Assembly (NCBI GenBank): GCA_930991035.1
Contig: CAKNRV010000006.1
Coordinates: forward strand, 1-59,011
Length of the DNA stretch: 59,011 bases
DNA from: an uncultured Clostridium sp.
GTDB lineage: Bacteria; Bacillota; Clostridia; TANB77; CAG-508
Reading direction: 5' to 3'
Numbering within the stretch: position 1 is the first letter of the stretch; each line of letters starts with the position of its first letter. The translations under genes and the position numbers were made by a program. The notes under the pieces are model-generated. The model made no database searches. It saw only the letters and a program-made list of their open reading frames with translations, and had not been told where the DNA came from. Below, one piece after another: positions 8,760 through 16,925 of the stretch.

Positions 8760-10370
8760 ATGAAAACAAAGTACATTTTTGTTACAGGAGGAGTAGTATC
8801 TGGATTAGGAAAAGGAATAACAGCTGCGTCATTGGGGAAATTGCTAAAAAATAGGGGGTATAAGGTAGTAAATCAAAAGTTTGATCCATATATAAATGTA
8901 GACCCAGGAACAATGAGTCCTTATGAACACGGAGAGGTGTTTGTTACAGACGATGGTGCAGAAACCGACTTGGATTTGGGACATTATGAAAGATTTACAG
9001 ACGAAAGTTTGACAAAGAATTCTAGTATAACAATGGGTAAAATTTATCAAGAGGTACTTGAAAGGGAAAGAAGAGGAGACTATTTAGGAAAAACAGTTCA
9101 AGTTATTCCTCACATAACAAATGCAATAAAAGAAAAAATCTATTCTTTTGAAAATAAAGGAGTAGATATTGTCATAACAGAAATTGGCGGAACGGTGGGG
9201 GATATAGAAGGCCTATCTATTATAGAAGCAATAAGACAAGTGGGGCTTGAAAATGACCACGAAGATGTTGTATATATTCACGTGACTTTGTTGCCATACA
9301 TTTCTGGTTCTAATGAACTAAAGTCTAAACCGACACAACATTCTGTTAAAGAATTACAATCTTTTGGAATTAAGCCGGATATTTTGGTGTGCAGAACGGA
9401 AGTTGATATACCAGATAGTTTAAGGGATAAAATTGCGCTATTTTGCAATGTGCAAAAAGAAAGTGTAATTGCAAACAAAACAGCTAAATGCTTATACGAA
9501 ATTCCGCTAATGCTAGAAAAAGAAGGACTAGCAAAAGAAGTATGCAAACATTTAAAATTAGAAAAATGTGAGCCAAACAATGCTACTTGGGAAGAGTTAA
9601 ACAAAAAAATAGATAATATTGCTGATAAAGAAGTTACAATTGGAATAGTAGGAAAATACATAAAATTAGAAGATTCGTACTTGTCTGTAATAGAAAGTTT
9701 AAAACACTCAGGAATAGAAAACGGGGTAAAAGTAAAAGTTAAATTAATAGATTCAGAGAAGATAACACAAGAGAATGCAAAAGAAATGTTAAAAGAATGT
9801 AATGGAATTGTAGTACCTGGAGGTTTTGGAAACAGGGGAATAGAAGGCAAAATACAAACCATAAAATACGTAAGAGAAAACAACATACCATTCTTGGGAA
9901 TTTGCTTAGGAATGCAAATGGCAGTGGTTGAATTTGCAAGAGATGTATTAAAAATACAAGATGCAAATTCAGAAGAATTTGACGAGACAACAGAAAATCC
10001 TGTAATACATATTATGAATGACCAGAAAACGGTAACAGAAAAAGGTGGAACAATGAGACTTGGTGCATACCCTTGCGTACTTAAAGAAAAATCTTTGGCT
10101 AAAAAATTGTACAAGATAGACACAATAAGCGAAAGACATAGACACCGTTTTGAGTACAACAACGATTACAGAGAAGAAATGGAAAAGAACGGATTGCAAG
10201 TTTCTGGAACATCACCAGATGGAAAATTAGTTGAAATTGTAGAACTAGAAAATCACCCATATTTTATAGCATCCCAATTTCACCCAGAGTTTAAATCAAG
10301 GCCAGACAAGCCAGCACCGCTATTTGTAGGTTTGGTACACAGTGCGGTGGAGCAAATGAAAAAGAAATAA
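8760..10370 (+). CDS. pyrG: CTP synthase
   Basis: A 536-residue two-domain enzyme that makes CTP from UTP, ATP and glutamine. The N-terminal synthase domain has [13 protein letters not shown] with the P-loop and [10 protein letters not shown]. The C-terminal class I amidotransferase domain has the nucleophile in LGICLGMQ and the His-Glu pair in HPEF near the end. Length is typical. ATG at 8760 follows GGGAAGGA at about 11 nt. It is monocistronic: its own promoter and leader hairpin precede it and a long palindromic element follows. Confidence 0.97.
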   Translation: MKTKYIFVTGGVVSGLGKGITAASLGKLLKNRGYKVVNQKFDPYINVDPGTMSPYEHGEVFVTDDGAETDLDLGHYERFTDESLTKNSSITMGKIYQEVLERERRGDYLGKTVQVIPHITNAIKEKIYSFENKGVDIVITEIGGTVGDIEGLSIIEAIRQVGLENDHEDVVYIHVTLLPYISGSNELKSKPTQHSVKELQSFGIKPDILVCRTEVDIPDSLRDKIALFCNVQKESVIANKTAKCLYEIPLMLEKEGLAKEVCKHLKLEKCEPNNATWEELNKKIDNIADKEVTIGIVGKYIKLEDSYLSVIESLKHSGIENGVKVKVKLIDSEKITQENAKEMLKECNGIVVPGGFGNRGIEGKIQTIKYVRENNIPFLGICLGMQMAVVEFARDVLKIQDANSEEFDETTENPVIHIMNDQKTVTEKGGTMRLGAYPCVLKEKSLAKKLYKIDTISERHRHRFEYNNDYREEMEKNGLQVSGTSPDGKLVEIVELENHPYFIASQFHPEFKSRPDKPAPLFVGLVHSAVEQMKKK

Positions 10371-10402
10371 AATGTTACTATTTAAGCTAATACAAAAAAT
10401 GA

Positions 10403-10548
10403 GAAGCAATGTCTATTTTAAATTTTATGTTTCGGCCCTTTGGCAACGTACAAACTGTAAATGCTCATTTTATTCACATAACAGTTTGTAAACTTGTTGG
10501 TCCCCACCTTAAGCACTCCAACATAAAATTTAAAATAGACATTGCTTC
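10403..10548. repeat. Structured intergenic element, copy 2
   Basis: A 29-bp perfect terminal inverted repeat (10403-10431 with 10520-10548) encloses the same core as at 2549-2693: TTCGGCCC, TACAAACTGT...AACAGTTTGTA, and GGTCCCCACCTTAAGCAC. The arm sequence is unrelated to that of copy 1. It sits between convergent pyrG and the bactofilin-like gene. Confidence 0.85.
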
Positions 10549-10620
10549 ATTAAAAAAATATATAGTATAGCTGTAAATTGCAACCATAAAGTACAAACTT
10601 ATAAATTCATAAATTCTTTT

Positions 10621-11955
10621 CTATTTTTCTTCTTTATTTACTAGATCTTTTCTCTTGTATGCATTTATACACAATATTCCAATACCAACAATAGATGTAA
10701 TAAATGTTATTGCAAATCCAACAGTTGGTATTAAGCTAATCAATTCAAGTACTAAAACAACTACAAGTGAGAATAATACAAAGTATACAGTTTTGTTTAG
10801 ATTTAATTTGTTAGCTATAAGTTTACCAATTGACATACTGAACACTACATTTGCTATTGAGTATGCTAAAATTAGTAATCCAATTGCAAATACTGCAACA
10901 GAAACGCCAAATCCAGCAGTGAATACTAATAATATAAATGATAATATTATAATACCAAAGAATGCTAATAAGCCAATTCCAAAAGATTGGAAGCTTTTCT
11001 TTGATACAATCTCGCAAACTCTGTCTGCAAATTTAGGAGCAATCCAAATACTAAGCATAATAATTACAAAAGCAAATATTAAAGCACGTATAATGGACAT
11101 AACAACTGACCAAACTATGTTTCCAGTATCTGCTGTAAGTATGTTACCACTAACTGTTCCTCCTACAACTCCATCTGGTACGTGAATTTCATTTTCAGAA
11201 GAATAATTTAAGTCACCATCAATTATAGGTTCTTCGCTCTCTGCAAAATTTATACTATTTGCAGATATGTAAGCATCACGTGAAATTTTTCCAGCCAAAT
11301 TTGCTTCGTTTGAAAATAAATAGAAATTTCTTGCAATAATTGCATTTTCGTCCATTGTAAAAGAATTAGACATTGCATACACATCAGATGCAATACCAGA
11401 CAATTTCAAGTTTGTGGCATAAGTAAATATGTTACCATATACTACTGCATTCTCTGCGATTTCTAAGGTGTCAGCAAAAACAAATAAATCTCCATAAATT
11501 TCACCAGTAATTTTTACAGTACTTCCATAAGCAAAAACATTTCCATCTACAATATCAGACATCTCTATATTAGTATCAAATAAAAATAAGTCGCTAGAAG
11601 TGTAGACATAGTTTGTTTCAAAAGATTGCTCGATGTTACCAGCAGTATCTTCAGAGCCATCTGAAGAAGTTATATCAGTTGCATCAGTTATGTCTGAATC
11701 TACACCAGAAGAAACTACATTACTAGGCTCAGAGCTAGTAGAGTTTGTGTTAGAAACTACTACATTATCAGCGGTGGTATTTGTTTCTTCAACAATTATG
11801 CCATTTACAGTATTTTCTGCACTAGTAATATCACTAGACACAGTAGAATCGCCTGTACTAGAAGCAGTAGTGTTGCTTGCACTAGACACAGTAGTCAAAG
11901 CTAAAATAATTAGCAAACAAAAAACAAGTAATTTTTTAACAGTATTTAGTTTCAA
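10621..11955 (-). CDS. Secreted/membrane bactofilin-like polymer-forming protein
   Basis: A 444-residue protein. Residues 1-26 form a signal peptide. A Ser/Thr/Asn-rich linker (about 27-115) is followed by a right-handed beta-helix-like stretch (about 115-275) with repeated short V/I-x-G-D/N units (DIVDGNVFAYG, EIYGDLFVFAD, VVYGNIFTYA), as in bactofilin/polymer-forming proteins. The C-terminus has four hydrophobic helices (about 285-435) and a short Lys-rich tail. TTG at 11955 is used: AAAGGAGGG sits 6 nt upstream. It probably displays a beta-helix outside the membrane. Function is unknown. Confidence 0.75.
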   Translation of the reverse strand: MKLNTVKKLLVFCLLIILALTTVSSASNTTASSTGDSTVSSDITSAENTVNGIIVEETNTTADNVVVSNTNSTSSEPSNVVSSGVDSDITDATDITSSDGSEDTAGNIEQSFETNYVYTSSDLFLFDTNIEMSDIVDGNVFAYGSTVKITGEIYGDLFVFADTLEIAENAVVYGNIFTYATNLKLSGIASDVYAMSNSFTMDENAIIARNFYLFSNEANLAGKISRDAYISANSINFAESEEPIIDGDLNYSSENEIHVPDGVVGGTVSGNILTADTGNIVWSVVMSIIRALIFAFVIIMLSIWIAPKFADRVCEIVSKKSFQSFGIGLLAFFGIIILSFILLVFTAGFGVSVAVFAIGLLILAYSIANVVFSMSIGKLIANKLNLNKTVYFVLFSLVVVLVLELISLIPTVGFAITFITSIVGIGILCINAYKRKDLVNKEEK

Positions 11956-12097
11956 GAAAATCCCTCCTTTATAAATTTATACATATAATATAATTTTATG
12001 AAGGGAATGTCAATAAAAATTTAAAACATATATTGTTTGCTATAAAATAAGTCTGAGAGTAGAAAATTTACATAGTAACTTTCAAAACAAAAATCTG

Positions 12098-12223
12098 TCA
12101 ATCTTTTTTGCAATAGTAAATGCAATCTTTACTAGGACAAATTTTTTGATTTTGCACATTGTCCAAATGGCATTTGCCATCTACTTGATATTTGCAATCA
12201 CAAGAACAGTTAATAATAGTCAA
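12098..12223 (-). CDS. Small Cys-rich protein (DUF1540-like)
   Basis: A 41-residue protein with six Cys and alternating charged residues (NCSCDCKYQ...GKCHLD...KICPSKDCIYYC). The pattern resembles the small DUF1540-type Cys-rich proteins common in clostridia, which are thought to bind metal. The start is TTG at 12223 with GGGGTGAT as ribosome site. That site is buried in a hairpin (12229-12282). The gene is too short for usual ORF cut-offs. Its function is unknown. Confidence 0.6.
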   Translation of the reverse strand: MTIINCSCDCKYQVDGKCHLDNVQNQKICPSKDCIYYCKKD

Positions 12224-12228
12224 AGTAA

Positions 12229-12282
12229 AATCACCCCATAATAATATTTGACTTAAAAAATTTATATTATTATGAAGTGATT
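12229..12282 (-). promoter_or_regulatory. Hairpin that can sequester the ribosome site of the Cys-rich gene
   Basis: AATCACTTCATAATAATAT-type sequence pairs over 19 positions with the segment carrying GGGGTGATT. On the minus-strand RNA all positions pair, two as G-U; on the plus strand those two would be A-C mismatches. This strand bias fits a minus-strand RNA structure covering the ribosome site. Read on the plus strand it also resembles a terminator with eight Ts. Confidence 0.5.
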
Positions 12283-12356
12283 TTTTTTAATTATGCACAA
12301 ATTTGTAATTTTAAAATAATAATCCAAAAGATAAGTTATAGAAATATTTCTATAAC

Positions 12357-12998
12357 TCATCTTTTGACAGAGTTTATATAAAATCTGCAATAATCTTTAA
12401 CAGGGCAAGCTTCACATTTTGGAGAGCGGGCGGTGCAAATGGCTCTACCGTGATATATTAAAATGTGGTTTACGTCTTTTAAATATTCATAAGGAAAAAG
12501 TCTTAGTAAATCTTTTTCGATTTTTTCTGGTGTTTCTTCGTTAGAAAAGCCAATGCGGTTAGATAGCCTTTTTGCGTGAGTGTCAACTGCAATTCCTTGT
12601 GGTTTGTTAAAAGCCTCTAACATTACAACATTTGCAGTCTTTCTACCAACACCATTAAGTGACATTAGCTCTTCCATTGTTTCTGGAACTTGACCATCAA
12701 AATTATCAATTATTTTTTGAGCAGTTTCCTTTATATTTTTTGCCTTATTTTTATAAAAACCACAAGGATGTATTAATTCTTCTAGTTGCTCCAAAGGCAT
12801 TTTAGCAAAATCTTCTGGTGTAGAATATTTTGGAAAAAACTCGGCAGTGGTTTTGTTAACTCTTTCGTCAGTACATTGTGCGGAAAGAACTACTGCAACA
12901 AGTAGCTCAAATGGAGTTTTGAAGTCCAAACTACATTTAGCATCTGGGTATGTTTGTTTTAATATATCTAATACTTTTATTGCATCTTCTTTTTTCAT
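12357..12998 (-). CDS. nth: Endonuclease III
   Basis: A 213-residue DNA glycosylase/AP lyase for oxidised pyrimidines in base excision repair. It has the helix-hairpin-helix LNGVGRKTANVV with the catalytic Lys, the catalytic Asp in AVDTHAKRL, and the 4Fe-4S ligands in a C-x6-C-x2-C-x5-C pattern near the C-terminus. Length is normal. ATG at 12998 follows GGAGG. Confidence 0.96.
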   Translation of the reverse strand: MKKEDAIKVLDILKQTYPDAKCSLDFKTPFELLVAVVLSAQCTDERVNKTTAEFFPKYSTPEDFAKMPLEQLEELIHPCGFYKNKAKNIKETAQKIIDNFDGQVPETMEELMSLNGVGRKTANVVMLEAFNKPQGIAVDTHAKRLSNRIGFSNEETPEKIEKDLLRLFPYEYLKDVNHILIYHGRAICTARSPKCEACPVKDYCRFYINSVKR

Positions 12999-13213
12999 AC
13001 GAACCTCCAGTTAAGATAAATTATTTTTTAAACTTAAATTTTATATTTCAAGAGCTATTACTAAAACTTAGCAAAATAAATGCTATATATTTAAACAGTT
13101 GTTTTACGATAATATTATAGCATATGACGAACTATGTCTGCAACCAAAGTATATTTGATAGTAACAAAATAACATAAAATCAAATATAATATACAAAAGA
13201 GGAGGTAATAATT

Positions 13214-13363
13214 ATGTTAAGACTACTAAAAAAGACAATTGCAGTTTGTTTAATTGGATTAGGATTGGGAATATTGCTTATGTTATTACTTCCTATATCA
13301 GGTTGGCTATTTCTAATTGGAGTAGTTGTAGTAGCAGTTGGAATAATGTGGCTATGCTGCTAA
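13214..13363 (+). CDS. Small two-helix membrane protein
   Basis: A 49-residue protein starting MLRLLKKT, with two hydrophobic segments (about residues 8-27 and 30-46) split by PISGW and ending in MWLCC. GAGGAGGTAATAATT precedes ATG 13214, a strong ribosome site. It resembles short conserved clostridial membrane proteins of unknown role. It lies just upstream of spoVM, which may hint at a sporulation link, but nothing direct shows that. Confidence 0.65.
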   Translation: MLRLLKKTIAVCLIGLGLGILLMLLLPISGWLFLIGVVVVAVGIMWLCC

Positions 13364-13452
13364 AGGGTAAGGTTTTAAAATTATATAAATATAGGTAATG
13401 TGGGTTAGAATAATTAAAACCTAACTATATTAAGCAAGGAGGAGAAGTGTGT

Positions 13453-13533
13453 ATGACTATTATAGTAAAAAAAGTTCCAAAATTCTTAAGAGGATTTGTA
13501 AAATTTATATTTGGAATTAAAGATAATACATAG
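13453..13533 (+). CDS. spoVM: Stage V sporulation protein SpoVM
   Basis: A 26-residue amphipathic peptide, the length of Bacillus SpoVM. It carries the family's VPKFLRGFVKFIF core, aligned with KLPKFLGGIVRAML, including the conserved Pro. SpoVM binds the convex forespore membrane and anchors SpoIVA to start coat assembly. AAGGAGG lies 10 nt before ATG 13453; an in-frame GTG at 13447 is a possible alternative. In Bacillus spoVM lies just after prpC-prkC-rsgA-rpe; here the same block is 5 kb upstream, which supports the call. Confidence 0.8.
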   Translation: MTIIVKKVPKFLRGFVKFIFGIKDNT

Positions 13534-13588
13534 GAAGAAAATCAACAAATAAAAAGAAAGAAAAGAAAGAAAAAAATATAAAAAATAC

Positions 13589-13617
13589 TTGCCAAAAGGA
13601 AAAACTAATGTTATTAT
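13589..13617 (+). promoter_or_regulatory. Putative promoter of the DGR upstream leader RNA
   Basis: TTGCCA at 13589-13594 and TATTAT at 13612-13617, 17-bp spacer. The predicted start near 13624 coincides with the first base of a 20-bp palindrome. Confidence 0.6.
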
Positions 13618-13623
13618 ATAAGA

Positions 13624-13784
13624 CATAATAAAGCTTTATTATGAAAATGGAGATTAAAGAAAAAACATTTCAAGGAGCGAAGCTACTTGAAATGGACGAC
13701 ATAAGCTGTGTGCGTGAGCATACTGATTATGCCGTACTCAAATAAAAAAAGAGTACTCAAATAAAAAAAGAGTACTCTTTTTTT
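13624..13784 (+). ncRNA. Structured leader RNA with terminator/antiterminator before the MutS-like gene
   Basis: About 160 nt. It starts with a perfect 20-nt palindrome (13624-13643). Hairpin 1 is CATTTCAAG...CTTGAAATG capped by AGC-GAA-GCT. Hairpin 2 (about 13697-13736) is closed by the GNRA-type loop GTGA. A 15-bp terminator stem follows (13744-13758 with 13770-13784, T7). GTACTC at 13734-13739 can instead pair with GAGTAC at 13751-13756 and open the terminator. The ribosome site of the next gene follows directly. It has the layout of a riboswitch or attenuator but matches no class that I recognise. Confidence 0.55.
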
Positions 13785-13803
13785 CGTGGGAGGAGGTGTA
13801 AAA

Positions 13804-14283
13804 ATGAAGTTTTATGAATTCATACAATACTTACAAAAAGAAAACCCTGACAAGGTAATAATGGTAAAAAGTGGTGCATTTTTTAATGCAATTGGAAGGG
13901 ATGCAATAGTGCTAGAAAGTGTATTAGGCTTTAAAAGAACTTGCCATGCAAAGCTACTTTGCAAATGTGGATTACCAGTATCGTATGTTAAAGAAAATTT
14001 AGAAAAAGTAAAAAATAGATTAAAAGAAAAAAATATTAGTATAATTCTATATGACGAGGTTGAAGGAGGTAGATATAAATATAATAATAAAACTTATGAT
14101 GTGCTATTTGAACTAGAAGGAGAAAGCATTAAAGAAAATAGAAATAGTTTAAACTGTATAGAATGTAAAAATAATGTGTATAATAAAGATATAAATAAAT
14201 ATGAAATAGAAAAAGAAAATTTTGATAATTTAATAAAAATAATAAAAAGCGAAATTGCTAAATTTTTTGATAAAAAAAGTTAA
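13804..14283 (+). CDS. MutS domain I-like protein (DGR accessory, MSL type)
   Basis: A 159-residue protein. Residues about 15-85 (KVIMVKSGAFFNAIGRDAIVLE...) resemble the MutS N-terminal mismatch-recognition domain (MutS-I, whose hallmark is a GDFYE...A/D-like strand). The rest is Lys/Asn-rich and unique, with a possible CxxC. MutS-like proteins are a reported accessory class of diversity-generating retroelements, and the retroelement here starts 420 bp downstream. ATG at 13804 follows GGGAGGAGGTG; a GTG at 13786 lies before that site. Transcription must pass the leader terminator at 13744-13784. A role in handling mismatched cDNA/VR duplex is inference. Confidence 0.65.
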   Translation: MKFYEFIQYLQKENPDKVIMVKSGAFFNAIGRDAIVLESVLGFKRTCHAKLLCKCGLPVSYVKENLEKVKNRLKEKNISIILYDEVEGGRYKYNNKTYDVLFELEGESIKENRNSLNCIECKNNVYNKDINKYEIEKENFDNLIKIIKSEIAKFFDKKS

Positions 14284-14308
14284 GATATGTTAAAATAAAA
14301 AAAGATGA

Positions 14309-14545
14309 TTAATCATCATCTAAATTTGAAAAGAGTTTTGAGTTAAAAAAGTCCTTTAAATCAATATTTAAAGCTAAGCAAATGTAGTAAATGGTTTGAG
14401 TATTTGGTGCATTACATCTAGATTTTAGTATATTTCTAATGGTAGAAGGATTAATGCCAGCCTTTATACTAAGTGCATTTATATTTAAGTTATTACTATT
14501 ACATAATTCTATTATTCTAAGCCTAATTGCTTCAGATAAACACAT
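14309..14545 (-). CDS. XRE-family HTH regulator
   Basis: A 78-residue Cro/CI-type helix-turn-helix protein with INALSIKAGINPSTIRNILKS as the recognition region and the common tail TIYYICLALNIDLKDFF. It is divergent from the retroelement target gene. ATG at 14545 follows TGGTGA. The palindrome at 14587-14604 lies between the two promoters, so it probably represses or autoregulates there. It is convergent with the MutS-like gene, 25 bp away. Confidence 0.85.
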   Translation of the reverse strand: MCLSEAIRLRIIELCNSNNLNINALSIKAGINPSTIRNILKSRCNAPNTQTIYYICLALNIDLKDFFNSKLFSNLDDD

Positions 14546-14586
14546 AAAATCACCATAAGAAGTATAGCAAAAAATAAATCTCGATA

Positions 14587-14604
14587 TGCGTTAAAAATAA
14601 CGCA
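14587..14604. promoter_or_regulatory. Palindromic operator between XRE gene and DGR target
   Basis: TGCGTTA-AAAA-TAACGCA is a perfect 7-bp inverted repeat 9 bp upstream of the target promoter's -35 box and 41 bp upstream of the XRE start codon. It is a natural XRE binding site. A second small palindrome, ATGCT-GAT-AGCAT at 14649-14661, lies at the predicted transcription start. Confidence 0.6.
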
Positions 14605-14612
14605 CAAAATAC

Positions 14613-14642
14613 TTGACAAATAGAAATTAGTTTTGATATAAT
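14613..14642 (+). promoter_or_regulatory. Strong promoter of the DGR target gene
   Basis: Perfect TTGACA (14613-14618) and perfect TATAAT (14637-14642), spacer 18 bp. It lies 62 nt before the target start codon. Confidence 0.8.
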
Positions 14643-14704
14643 ACGAATATGCTGATAGCATAAAGCAAAAGAAAAAATAGAATAATTAAAGGAGGAACTA
14701 AAAA

Positions 14705-16207
14705 ATGTTGAAAAATGTGCAAAACAACAAGAAAAACAAATGCAAACAAATAAGAAAAGAACAGAAAGGAATAACGCTAATAGCGTTAGTAATCACAATC
14801 GTTATCATAATCATACTGGCGACAATAACAATCAACTTTGCATTTGGGGACAATGGTTTAATTAATATGGCAGAGGAGGCAAGAGACTTAGCTGCCAATA
14901 GTACAGATTATGAATCAAATGCAAGAGCAAATCTAGTGGCATATATGAACGAATATATAGCAGGATTAAACGGAGGAAGTAGCGGAGGAGGAACAGACGA
15001 ACCAGAAGAGCCAACACCTCCAGAGTCAGAACCATTACCAACGGATGGAACTTTTAATGAAGATAAAGGAGTAAACACACCACAAATCGGAGACGATATG
15101 GAATTAGTAGAATTTAAAGAAGATACAAAAGAATGGGTATCAGATGAAATGAATGATAGTTACGAATATGTAGATACATCAATATCGGGAAATGAAAATA
15201 AAAGCGAATGGGCAAATGCGAAAGTAACAAAAAATGGAATAGATAGTTACTTTGTGTGGATACCAAGATACGCATATAAAATAACATATTATACAGACGC
15301 AGACAAAACACAAGTAAGTACAAGTAGTACGCCAACAGCCTATGGAACAATAGACATAAAATTCATAAATGGAACAGGAAATGTAGCTGCTGATGGAACA
15401 CAATGCAAATATGCAAATGAAAATCCAGATGTAACAAAAGATTATGTAGTACATCCAGCGTTTACAACAGATGAAAATTATGGAGGAGGCTGGAGTAAAG
15501 AACTAGCAGGAATATGGATAGGAAAATTTGAAGCAGCCAGAAGCGACTCAGAAGGAACAATACAAGGAAGTGCTACAACAATAAAAACACAAGCGGGAGT
15601 AACCAGCTTTAGAAGCATAAAAATAGGAGAAATGTACACAAACGCATTAGCATATGCAGAAGAACTACAAAGTCATATGTTAAAAAATAGTGAATGGGGA
15701 GCAGTAGCATACTTAACAGAAAGTAAATATGGAAGAAACGGAACAGAGGTAACACAAAACACAAATGAAGATTATCTAACAGGAGGAGGAACAGGAACAG
15801 CATATGCAGAAACAAACACAAACCAAAGCTCAACAGGAAATGTATATGGAATATATGATTTGAATGGAGGAACTTATGAATATGTAGCAGGATACTATAA
15901 AAATGGAGATTCTACTTCTCTAAATAATGGTTCTTCATTCACAGATGGAACAAGCGATGCATACTCAACAGCTTACGATACAGCTGTTGCAGAAACAGGA
16001 TATAAATACGGAGATGCAACATACGAAACATCTGGTTGGCACTCAGACGACGCCGTCTTTGTGAATTCGTACGTCCCTTTCTTCCTACGTGGGGGTTACA
16101 GGAACAGTAGTGCCACTGATTCAGGCATTTTCTACTTCTCCGTCAGCAGCGGCGGCAATGGCGTCGGCGACAGCACCTACTCATTTCGTTTGGCCCTTGT
16201 AATGTGA
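14705..16207 (+). CDS. DGR target: prepilin-like surface protein with C-type-lectin/FGE-like variable C-terminus
   Basis: A 500-residue protein. Residues 21-46 (KGITLIALVITIVI...) are a type IV prepilin-like leader and helix; the cleavage-site pattern is KG|ITLIA, without the usual Glu5. A Gly/Ser/Pro/Glu linker (about 94-115) follows. Residues about 180-500 resemble the SUMF1/FGE-type C-type-lectin fold of retroelement targets (FVWIPRYAYKI, GIYDLNGGTYEYVAG, PFFLRGGYRN, SFRLALVM). The last 50 residues are encoded by VR. GGAGGAAC precedes ATG 14705. It is probably displayed on the cell surface with a diversified ligand-binding face. The exact ligand is unknown. Confidence 0.9.
   Translation: MLKNVQNNKKNKCKQIRKEQKGITLIALVITIVIIIILATITINFAFGDNGLINMAEEARDLAANSTDYESNARANLVAYMNEYIAGLNGGSSGGGTDEPEEPTPPESEPLPTDGTFNEDKGVNTPQIGDDMELVEFKEDTKEWVSDEMNDSYEYVDTSISGNENKSEWANAKVTKNGIDSYFVWIPRYAYKITYYTDADKTQVSTSSTPTAYGTIDIKFINGTGNVAADGTQCKYANENPDVTKDYVVHPAFTTDENYGGGWSKELAGIWIGKFEAARSDSEGTIQGSATTIKTQAGVTSFRSIKIGEMYTNALAYAEELQSHMLKNSEWGAVAYLTESKYGRNGTEVTQNTNEDYLTGGGTGTAYAETNTNQSSTGNVYGIYDLNGGTYEYVAGYYKNGDSTSLNNGSSFTDGTSDAYSTAYDTAVAETGYKYGDATYETSGWHSDDAVFVNSYVPFFLRGGYRNSSATDSGIFYFSVSSGGNGVGDSTYSFRLALVM
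16046..16194 (+). repeat. DGR variable repeat (VR)
   Basis: 149 bp at the 3' end of the target gene, matching the template at 16418-16557. In the shared part 19 substitutions all fall at template adenines; one T-to-C difference lies at the 5' edge (GCT to GCC). VR has 9 extra bases in a TR AAC tract. The match ends at TTTCGTTTGGC, the likely initiation-of-mutagenic-homology site. Confidence 0.95.
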
Positions 16208-16417
16208 AATCTGTTATCTGAACCTGCATTTAACACTTTAAAAAAGTATGAAAATATAGTTCCTCTAGAACAATAGAGAGATGTTTTTTGGGCCAAGCGG
16301 AGCTAGGACGAAAAACGCTCAAAGAGAGAAAAATGACAACTTAAGTGTAAAGAATGATACAAAAACAGAAACATTAAAAAATTGTATGAACTCATAAAAC
16401 ATAGGGATATAACTGTA

Positions 16418-16557
16418 AACAACGCTAACTTTGTGAATTCGAACAACCCTTTCTTCAAACGTGGGGGTAACAGGAACAATAATGCCACTAATTCAGGCAT
16501 TTTCTACTTCAACAACAACAATGGCAACGACAACAGCAACAACTCATTTCGTTTGGC
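16418..16557 (+). repeat. DGR template repeat (TR)
   Basis: 140 bp rich in AAC and AAT codons in the VR frame. Adenine at first and second codon positions gives wide amino-acid choice without stop codons. It sits between the target gene and avd and is 211 bp beyond the target stop. It is readable as an ORF only because it copies the VR frame. The flanks 16208-16417 and 16558-16786 show no gene. Confidence 0.95.
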
Positions 16558-16786
16558 TCTGAAATATGGCAAAAATTTCAGATATATTTGTTCAAGGATA
16601 AATATAGAGTATAAATGCCATACAAGTTATATTCCTTCCATAGCTACAAGCTATTGGTAAAAACATAAAATTAAAATATATTGCAAAATTATAAAATGCA
16701 ACTTTATTATAAGTGACAAAACTTAAAAATTAATAAAAGAATAACAGAATATATTTTACAAAAAACATATCTTAGTATTGCAAAGG

Positions 16787-16816
16787 CTTATCACAAAAAA
16801 ATGTGGATAAGTTTTT
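16787..16816 (+). terminator. Intrinsic terminator between TR and avd
   Basis: CTTATC-ACA pairs with TGTG-GATAAG, followed by five Ts. It would end the TR transcript about 230 nt beyond TR, leaving avd-RT to start separately or by read-through. Confidence 0.55.
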
Positions 16817-16925
16817 GTTAAAGAACAGGTATGTTTTTTGTTTTGTTAAAAATAGTAGAGGTAATTATATTTTATATAATCTTTTATAAAATATAATTTA
16901 TATTAAAGAAAGGAAAGTTACAAAT

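Noticed and set aside
10655..11185. A 176-codon frame on the plus strand inside the bactofilin-like gene
   Set aside because: It is antisense to a well-supported membrane gene and has low-complexity composition due to the complementary strand.
16382..16660. A 92-codon frame covering the TR
   Set aside because: It arises because TR copies the VR reading frame; it has no plausible start site of its own and TR acts as RNA template.
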